Assembly: GCA_025356275.1 (NCBI GenBank)
Contig: JANXUK010000113.1
Location: 1-43,622 of the forward strand
DNA length: 43,622 nt
DNA from: Sphingomonadales bacterium
GTDB lineage: Bacteria; Pseudomonadota; Alphaproteobacteria; Sphingomonadales; Sphingomonadaceae
Reading direction: 5' to 3'
Below are positions 38,404 through 43,622 of the stretch, in pieces (positions within the stretch are counted from its first letter, which is position 1; every line of letters starts with the position of its first letter). A program made the position numbers and the translations under genes. Below the pieces are notes generated by a model, which made no database searches, was not told the origin of the DNA, and saw nothing but the letters and a program-made list of their open reading frames with translations.

Positions 38404-39570
38404 TCAATAGGACTTCGGCAATTCCAGCACCTTTTCCGCGATGAAATTCAGTATCATATGCGGGCTGACCGGCGCGATACGCGGGATCAGCACTTCGCGC
38501 AGATAACGCTCGATATGGTATTCCTGCGCATAGCCCATCCCGCCCAGCGTCAGCATCGCGGTGTGGCACGCCTCGAAACCGGCCTCGGCGGCGAGGTATT
38601 TGCCGGCATTGGCCTCGACCCCGCAATCCTCGCCCTTGTCGAACATAGTGGCGGCCTTCATCACCATCAGATTGGCCGCCTCGACCTGCGCCCAGCATTT
38701 GGCGAGCGGGTGCTGAATGCCCTGGTTCATGCCGATCGGGCGGTCGAACACGATGCGTTCGCGCGCGTATTTGGCAGCGCGGCGGATCGCGACGCGGCCC
38801 AGCCCGATGGCCTCGGCGCCCAGCAACACCCGCTCCGGATTGAGGCCTTTCAGGATGATGCGAAAGCCTTCGCCCTCGGCGCCGATGCGGTCCTCCTCGG
38901 GAATGAACAGGTCGTTGATGAACAGCATGTTGGAGCCCACCGCGTGGCGGCCCATCTTGGGGATCAGGCGGTGCTCGATCTTGCTGCGGTCGATCCTGGT
39001 GAAGAACAGCGACAGCCCTTGCGTCTTTTTCGCACAATCCTCGATCGGGGTGGTGCGCGCGAGCAACATTATCCGGTCAGCGACATGCGCGTTGGTGATC
39101 CAGATCTTGTCGCCATTGACGCGGTAGCCGCCCGGCACCCGCTCGGCGCGGGTCTTGAGGCTGGTGGTGTCGAGCCCGGTGTTGGGCTCGGTCACGGCAA
39201 AGCACATCTTTTCCGCGCCCGACAGCACCGGCGGGATCATCCGCTGCTGCTGCTCCTCGCTGCCGAACAGCGCGATCGGCTCCAGGCTGAACACCGGGCC
39301 GTGGATCGTGGAGGCCGCAGTCATACCGCCGCCCGATTCGGCCACCGCCTGCATCATCACCGCCGCCGCCGCGATGCCGAGCCCCGCGCCGCCGACGCTC
39401 TCGGGCATGGCGATGCCCAGCCAGCCGGCCTCGGCCATGGTGGCGTAAAATTCCTGCGGGAATTCCCCGCTGCGGTCATGCTCCAGCCAGTAATCGTCGG
39501 AGAAGGCGGCGCATTGGCGCAGCACGTTTTCGCGCACGCTCTGTTGGTCGGGGGTAAGGGCGAAATCCAT
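38404..39570 (-). CDS. Acyl-CoA dehydrogenase
   Basis: A 388-residue FAD-dependent acyl-CoA dehydrogenase. It has MDFALTPDQQSVREN at the start, KMCFAVTEPNTGLDT and RVNGDKIWITNAHVADRIML in the middle domain, RIVFDRPIGMNQGIQHPLA, and the C-terminal LGGMGYAQEYHIERYLREV signature. It introduces a trans-2 double bond into an acyl-CoA, feeding the hydratase in the same cluster. It is the first gene on the minus-strand side, divergent from the CaiB/BaiF gene over 131 bases and 45 bases upstream of the CitE-like gene. Confidence 0.95.
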   Translation of the reverse strand: MDFALTPDQQSVRENVLRQCAAFSDDYWLEHDRSGEFPQEFYATMAEAGWLGIAMPESVGGAGLGIAAAAVMMQAVAESGGGMTAASTIHGPVFSLEPIALFGSEEQQQRMIPPVLSGAEKMCFAVTEPNTGLDTTSLKTRAERVPGGYRVNGDKIWITNAHVADRIMLLARTTPIEDCAKKTQGLSLFFTRIDRSKIEHRLIPKMGRHAVGSNMLFINDLFIPEEDRIGAEGEGFRIILKGLNPERVLLGAEAIGLGRVAIRRAAKYARERIVFDRPIGMNQGIQHPLAKCWAQVEAANLMVMKAATMFDKGEDCGVEANAGKYLAAEAGFEACHTAMLTLGGMGYAQEYHIERYLREVLIPRIAPVSPHMILNFIAEKVLELPKSY

Positions 39571-39701
39571 GGGGGCCGCTTAGCAGCGCGGCGGCGGCAC
39601 CGCAAATGGCGCGCGGCGCGATAGCGCCCTGGCGGCGGCGATCCGCGTGGATTTGGTGGAGCGTTCTGGCTAGCGTGGGGGGCGTGACTGGAGAACCTTG
39701 C

Positions 39702-40871
39702 ATGACCGAAGCTGCCGCCGCCGCACCATCAAATTCTGGACCGCTATCAGGCATCCGCGTGATCGACCTGACCGCGATGGTGTTCGGCCCCTATGCCACG
39801 CAGATCATGGCCGACATGGGCGCCGATGTGATCAAGATCGAGCCGCCTGGCGGGGACAATACCCGCTATATCAGTGCCGGGCCGGCACCGGGGCTGGGCG
39901 GCGTGTTCGTTAACGTCAATCGCGGCAAGCGCAGCGTGATACTCGATCTGCGCGGGGAGCCGGGCAGGGCGGCGCTACGCAAGCTGATCGCGGGCGCCGA
40001 TGTGTTCATCCATTCGATGCGCGGCAAGGCGATTGCGCGGCTGGGGTTCGATTATGCAGCGGTGCGGGCGATCAATCCCGCGATCATCTACACCAATTGC
40101 TATGGCTATGGCCGCACCGGGCCCGATGCCGACAAGCCGGCCTATGACGATACGATTCAGGCAGAATGCGGGCTGGCGTATTTGCAACACATGTTGACCG
40201 GAACGCCCGCCTTTGTCGCCACGATCATCGCCGACAAGGTGGCCGGGCTGACTGCGCTTTACGCCACGATGATGGCGCTGTTCCACCGGCAACGCACTGG
40301 TGAGGGCCAGGAGGTCGAGGTGGCGATGTTCGAGACGATGGCCAGCTTCATGCTGGTGGAGCACGCCTCGGGCATGCTGTTCGAACCGGCATTGGGGCCG
40401 GCGCATTATCACCGGGTGGTGGCGCCGGGGCGCAAGCCCTATGCGACCAGGGACGGCTATGTCGCGGCGCTGGTCTATAATGACAAGCATTGGCAGGCGT
40501 TTGTCGGCGCGGTTGCGCCCGATTGGGCAACGGCGGAGATGGATGCGCTGGCCTATCGGGCGGCGCATATCGACCGCGTCTATGGCCTGCTGGCCGGCAC
40601 TTTCGCGATGCGGACGACGCAGGAATGGCTCGATCTGCTGGAGGAATTGCACATCCCGGCGGCGCCTTTGCGCAGCACCGATGAGCTGTTCGACAATGCG
40701 CACCTGAAGGCGGTGGGCTTTTTCGAGGAGGTGGAGACGCAGCAGGGCAAGGTGCGCTTTCCGGGCGTGCCAACCTGGTTTTCGGTCAGCCCCGGCCATG
40801 TGCGCGGCGGCGCGCCGCTGCTGGGGCAGCACACCGACGAGGTTCTGGCTGAGCTGGGTCTGGAAGGGTAA
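39702..40871 (+). CDS. CaiB/BaiF family (class III) CoA-transferase
   Basis: A 389-residue class III CoA-transferase with PLSGIRVIDLTAMVFGPYAT, DMGADVIKIEPPGGDN, NVNRGKRSVILDL, NCYGYGRTGPDADKPAYDD (region of the catalytic Asp) and EVAMFETMASFML. It moves CoA from one acyl-CoA to a free acid, probably activating the growth substrate of this cluster. The start ATG at 39702 has GGAG upstream; the longer open frame lacks support. It is divergent from the acyl-CoA dehydrogenase, so the intervening 131 bases likely hold shared control. It ends 31 bases from the convergent autotransporter gene. Confidence 0.93.
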   Translation: MTEAAAAAPSNSGPLSGIRVIDLTAMVFGPYATQIMADMGADVIKIEPPGGDNTRYISAGPAPGLGGVFVNVNRGKRSVILDLRGEPGRAALRKLIAGADVFIHSMRGKAIARLGFDYAAVRAINPAIIYTNCYGYGRTGPDADKPAYDDTIQAECGLAYLQHMLTGTPAFVATIIADKVAGLTALYATMMALFHRQRTGEGQEVEVAMFETMASFMLVEHASGMLFEPALGPAHYHRVVAPGRKPYATRDGYVAALVYNDKHWQAFVGAVAPDWATAEMDALAYRAAHIDRVYGLLAGTFAMRTTQEWLDLLEELHIPAAPLRSTDELFDNAHLKAVGFFEEVETQQGKVRFPGVPTWFSVSPGHVRGGAPLLGQHTDEVLAELGLEG

Positions 40872-40902
40872 GCTAGCCTACCCTTCCTCGCGAGACGCCA
40901 AA

Positions 40903-43287
40903 TCAGAACTCTATGCGGACGCCCAGATTAATGCCGTGCGATTTGTACCCGTCGCGCAGCGTGCCCTGATAGCCGAGGAACAGCGTTCCGGCATCGTCGA
41001 ACACCCAATTGATCCCGGCGTTGAGATCAAGCTCGGTCTTGGCCGAATCGAGCGCGGTGACCGTGAAGGGCGAACCGCTGGCCGCGCCGAAATAGGCGGT
41101 GACATTGGCAGCCGGGCCAGTGCCGATCCGCGAGCGATAGGCCGCGCGGACATAGGGCCGGAAGGTGCCGGTGGCGCGGGTCAGGTTGATGCCCGCCACC
41201 GCATCGGTACGGTTGGCGTTGATCGCCGAAACGGTGAGCGCGGCGGCGGCGTTGCCCGCTTCGGTGAAGCCGTTGACCTTGCCATTCATATATTCGATGC
41301 CGACGAACGGCTCCAGCATGACGCCGCCCGCCTTCAGCTGAATCCCTACGCTGCCCGAGGCCTTGAGCAGATGCTCGCTGGCCTTGCCGGCCAGGCTGAG
41401 CGTGGCATTGGGGGTGGTTGTGGTGGTGGATGTGGTGCCATTGACGGTGGTGGTGGTGGTGGTGCCAAGCGTCACGGTCTTGGCCGCGCTCAGCCTGCCG
41501 AAATTATACCCGACCTGCCCGGTGAGATGCAGCGGGCCAAGGTTGGCGCCACCATAGAGCGCCACTGCCAGATCGCGGTTCTTGCCCTTGAGCGAACCAG
41601 GGGCATAATTCAGCGAATCGTTTGAGAAATTGGCCGCTGCGCCGAAAACATATTGCGGCCCGCTGAAATCATAGCCACCCGAGAAGCCGAACATCTTGGC
41701 CTTGCTGCGGTAATTGCCGTTGGTGGTCTGCGATTGCGAGGCGACATCGATCGAATATTGCGGGGTTAGCCACCAGCCATCCTCGCCGTGGTTGCTGTTC
41801 TGGTCATTCAGACGCAAGTCGATGGTGCGGGTGAAGGCATTGGCCTGATCGCGCAGCGCCACGGCATAAGCGAAATACCCCTCGGGCGAGAGGCCGTCGA
41901 GCGCGGTGGTGGCAGCGGCCTGATTCAGCACGTCGATCGCGCCGAGGAAGGCTGCCTCATTGCCGGCGGGTGCGGCGCTGGCCACGGCGACCAGCGGGTT
42001 GAGGCCGTTGGCCACCGCCAGCTCGTTCGCGGTGGGCGCCGCAACCCCGGCAGCCACCGCCCCTGCGGTCAGCGCGGCGGCATAATTGGACGTGTGGGTG
42101 GCGACGAACTCATACGCCTGCTGCGCGCCGCTGGTGGTGACGATGCCGTTGGCGCCCACCGGGCTGAAGGTCACGAAGGGCAGGGTGTTGCCGCTGATCG
42201 TGCTGAAATTGCCGGTGATGCCGTGATCGGCCAGCACCACATTATACAGCGACCCGGTGGGATAGAACCCGGCTTGGACGTTAAGCGTGATGGTGCCCGC
42301 CAGATTGGCGGTGCCATTAGTCCCGCTGGCGTAGATCTGGCTGTAATTGCCGCCCGCGGTCGCCGCGAGCGCGCCCGCAGGCGCAATCGCGATCACCAGA
42401 TTGCCCGCCGCGCTTTGCGTAAAGCTGCCGTTGATGCGGACCTGCGCCGGGGCGGTGATGGCGCCGATGGTCAGGATGCCGGTGTTGCGGAAGCTGGACA
42501 GGCCGGCGCCGAGGCTGTTGATCGTGCTGCCGGTGTAAAGGAACATCGTGCCATTGTTGACCACGGTGGCCTGATCGCCGATCGCGATCACGCCGCTGTA
42601 GATGCCGCCGGTGGCATTGGTGAAGCTAACGCTGCCCAGCTTGGCGGTCTGGATGAAATTGCCGGTGTACAGTCCGGTGTTGTTGATGTTGATGTTGCCG
42701 CCGGCCGCAACATTGCCGGTAAAGCCGTAGGTCAGGTTGTTGTTGGTGAAATTGGCGACATTGGCCCCGGTATTGTCACCGAACAGGACATTGCCAGTCA
42801 CCGCGATCGGCGCCGACGTGGTGTTGATGAAGGTGCCGTTGGTGTTGAACTGAACCACGGGGGTTCCGCCCGCAGCCGTCAGCGTACCGTTGTTGGTGAC
42901 CACCGAATTGGCGCCAACCGAGATCGCGCCGGCGCCGGTAAGTGCTGCGGTCGAGCTGATCGTGGCGCCGCTGGCGTTGGTGATCTGGGCATTGTCGGCA
43001 TATTGCACGCTGACCACGCCGGTGCTGCCGGTGATGATGCCCGAATTGCTGAGCGAGCCATTGTTGCCGATAATCAGCGGCGCAGTGACGGTGGCGCCCG
43101 AGCTGACGGTGACGGCGACCCCGGTGCCGGTGTTGGTGTAGGCGGGCGATGCGCCGGTGCAGGTGACATTGCTGCCGGTGGCGGCGCATTGCGCAAAGGC
43201 GGTGCCGGGCAGGGCCGCCACGCCCACGCAGCTGGCGAGCAGGGCAAAGTGACGGGCGGTGGCGAAGCGGAGGATTGGCAGGGCCAT
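40903..43287 (-). CDS. Autotransporter (type Va) with Thr/Asn-rich beta-helical passenger
   Basis: 794 residues. A signal peptide (about 1-32, ending TAFAQ) precedes a passenger of Gly/Asn/Thr-rich repeats (for example GNNGSLSNSGIITGSTGVVS and GGNININNTGLYTGNF), as in right-handed beta helices. A linker with an alpha-helical part (EGYFAYAVALRDQANAFTRT) leads to a C-terminal beta-barrel from about 520 (EDGWWLTPQYSIDVASQSQT) ending NLGVRIEF with a terminal Phe, as required for outer-membrane insertion. No protease motif is seen, so an adhesin or surface-layer role is more likely. The ATG at complement 43285-43287 lacks a good Shine-Dalgarno. Repeats upstream may influence expression. Confidence 0.92.
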   Translation of the reverse strand: MALPILRFATARHFALLASCVGVAALPGTAFAQCAATGSNVTCTGASPAYTNTGTGVAVTVSSGATVTAPLIIGNNGSLSNSGIITGSTGVVSVQYADNAQITNASGATISSTAALTGAGAISVGANSVVTNNGTLTAAGGTPVVQFNTNGTFINTTSAPIAVTGNVLFGDNTGANVANFTNNNLTYGFTGNVAAGGNININNTGLYTGNFIQTAKLGSVSFTNATGGIYSGVIAIGDQATVVNNGTMFLYTGSTINSLGAGLSSFRNTGILTIGAITAPAQVRINGSFTQSAAGNLVIAIAPAGALAATAGGNYSQIYASGTNGTANLAGTITLNVQAGFYPTGSLYNVVLADHGITGNFSTISGNTLPFVTFSPVGANGIVTTSGAQQAYEFVATHTSNYAAALTAGAVAAGVAAPTANELAVANGLNPLVAVASAAPAGNEAAFLGAIDVLNQAAATTALDGLSPEGYFAYAVALRDQANAFTRTIDLRLNDQNSNHGEDGWWLTPQYSIDVASQSQTTNGNYRSKAKMFGFSGGYDFSGPQYVFGAAANFSNDSLNYAPGSLKGKNRDLAVALYGGANLGPLHLTGQVGYNFGRLSAAKTVTLGTTTTTTVNGTTSTTTTTPNATLSLAGKASEHLLKASGSVGIQLKAGGVMLEPFVGIEYMNGKVNGFTEAGNAAAALTVSAINANRTDAVAGINLTRATGTFRPYVRAAYRSRIGTGPAANVTAYFGAASGSPFTVTALDSAKTELDLNAGINWVFDDAGTLFLGYQGTLRDGYKSHGINLGVRIEF
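41412..41463 (-). repeat. Trinucleotide-rich tract encoding poly-Thr in the autotransporter barrel
   Basis: The plus strand shows runs of GGT, which read as ACC on the coding strand and encode TTTTTTVNGTTSTTTTT inside the barrel domain, probably an extracellular loop. Two runs of repeated ACC codons flank VNG. Trinucleotide runs can expand or contract without a frameshift, so loop length may vary between strains. Confidence 0.7.
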
Positions 43288-43303
43288 TATGGGGGGAGTC
43301 CTT

Positions 43304-43363
43304 GGCTTAGTCAGAAAAAGGGGGGCTTAGGCAGAAAAAAAGGGGGGCTTAGGCAGAAAGGGG
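43304..43363. repeat. Three tandem repeats with variable homopolymer tracts before the autotransporter
   Basis: Three abutting units occur: GGCTTAGTCAGAAAAAGGGG (43304-43323), a 22-base unit (43324-43345) and an 18-base unit (43346-43363), each GGCTTAG-K-CAG-A(n)-GGGG. The A-runs are 5, 7 and 3 long. The array ends 17 bases from the autotransporter ATG, so it lies in its leader or promoter. Length changes in it could alter expression. The sequence between the array and the repeat element (43364-43462) shows no further feature I can name. Confidence 0.8.
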
Positions 43364-43462
43364 TGCTCGTTCACATAGGGGCAATGTCTGCGCAGGGGTG
43401 CGAGTGCAGGCTGTTAGGTGAATGCTGAGTGAATTAAAAGCCCCGCGCGCGACGGGCGGCGG

Positions 43463-43520
43463 GAGTCTGGTGGCGAAAAGCGCAAAAGAGCACTTTTGCG
43501 CAGGAAGCCTGTGCCATCCC
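43463..43520. repeat. Left-end fragment of the structured repeat element (copy 3a)
   Basis: It starts GAGTCTGGTGGCGAAAAGCG like the left end of copy 2 and runs through a hairpin and GCCTGTGCCATCCC (the outer left arm of copy 1). It then stops exactly where an oppositely oriented element begins at 43521. The hairpin here is changed: GCGCAAAAG (43480-43488) pairs with CTTTTGCGC (43493-43501). It is therefore a truncated forward copy joined to an inverted one. Confidence 0.75.
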
Positions 43521-43622
43521 GAGTCTGTTAGCTCGGCGGTCCTGACGGACCGCAAGCCTGTGCCATCCCGCGCCCCCTCCCGACCTCCCACATAGTACAT
43601 ACTGGATGGGAGGTCGGGAGGG
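43521..43622. repeat. Inverted copy of the structured repeat element (copy 3b), cut by window edge
   Basis: Read on the minus strand this matches the right half of copies 1 and 2. From the window edge inward it has the C-rich arm, loop ATCCAGTATGTA (complement of 43596-43607), GGGAGGTCGGGAGG, GGGATGGCACAGGCT, GGTCCGTCAGG and the terminus CAGACTC (complement of 43521-43527). Thus the loop, the arms and the terminus are all inverted relative to copies 1, 2 and 3a. The rest of this copy lies beyond the window. Confidence 0.8.

Noticed and set aside
41788..43428. Long 546-codon open frame on the plus strand opposite the autotransporter
   Set aside because: It mirrors the Gly/Thr-rich repeats of the real gene as Arg/Gly/Asp/Ala-rich low complexity, has no signal, family or ribosome site, and runs out through the upstream tandem repeats. 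It is an antisense shadow typical of high-GC DNA.

Overview
The window is high-GC alphaproteobacterial DNA, most consistent with a sphingomonad (Novosphingobium, Sphingobium or Sphingomonas type). That assignment rests on a protocatechuate 4,5-cleavage (lig) gene set built like that of Sphingobium sp. SYK-6, a compact alphaproteobacterial-type flagellar operon, and tightly packed genes with ATGA, TGATG and TTGA overlaps. I saw no rRNA, tRNA, CRISPR array, transposase or integrase gene.

Layout. (1) 1-12700 is a flagellar block. One long minus-strand operon runs from a sigma-54 activator gene through fliE, F, G, H, I, J, K, L, M, N, O, P and into fliQ, which is cut by the window edge. A short flagellin gene is divergent from it and carries a candidate sigma-54 promoter and a strong terminator hairpin. 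(2) 12700-16450 is a plus-strand operon: an HTH-only IclR-like regulator, a short methylenetetrahydrofolate reductase, formyl-THF deformylase and a two-subunit 3-oxoacid CoA-transferase. (3) 16450-25970 is the protocatechuate 4,5-cleavage region. ligK-ligU-ligI-DUF3237 lie on the minus strand, facing away from a LysR regulator with two HTH domains. The regulator is followed on the plus strand by a DUF1932 dehydrogenase, ligJ, ligA, ligB, ligC and an aldo/keto reductase. (4) 25960-32780 is a three-gene minus-strand operon: two transglutaminase-like proteins and a circularly permuted ATP-grasp/alpha-E protein, a peptide-modification type cluster. (5) 33000-40870 holds a Rieske oxygenase alpha subunit, an SDR, an enoyl-CoA hydratase, a Cat-type CoA-transferase, a CitE-like lyase, an acyl-CoA dehydrogenase and a CaiB/BaiF CoA-transferase. 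It looks like a CoA-dependent catabolic module. (6) 40900-43290 is an autotransporter, with short tandem repeats just upstream of it.

How the genes work together. LigAB opens protocatechuate, LigC oxidises the semialdehyde to 2-pyrone-4,6-dicarboxylate, LigI hydrolyses it, LigU isomerises and LigJ hydrates the product, and LigK cleaves it to pyruvate and oxaloacetate. The nearby MetF- and PurU-like enzymes would recycle tetrahydrofolate if methyl groups come from THF-dependent O-demethylation of lignin aromatics, but no O-demethylase gene is in the window.

The most unusual signal is a structured non-coding repeat of about 165 bp. It occurs between fliP and fliQ, upstream of the transglutaminase operon, and as a rearranged partial copy at the right edge. 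Each complete copy has short terminal inverted repeats, a GAAAAGCGC/GCGCTTTTC hairpin and a large central palindrome around a conserved loop. Paired arms differ between copies by matching changes on both sides, which suggests that the fold is maintained.
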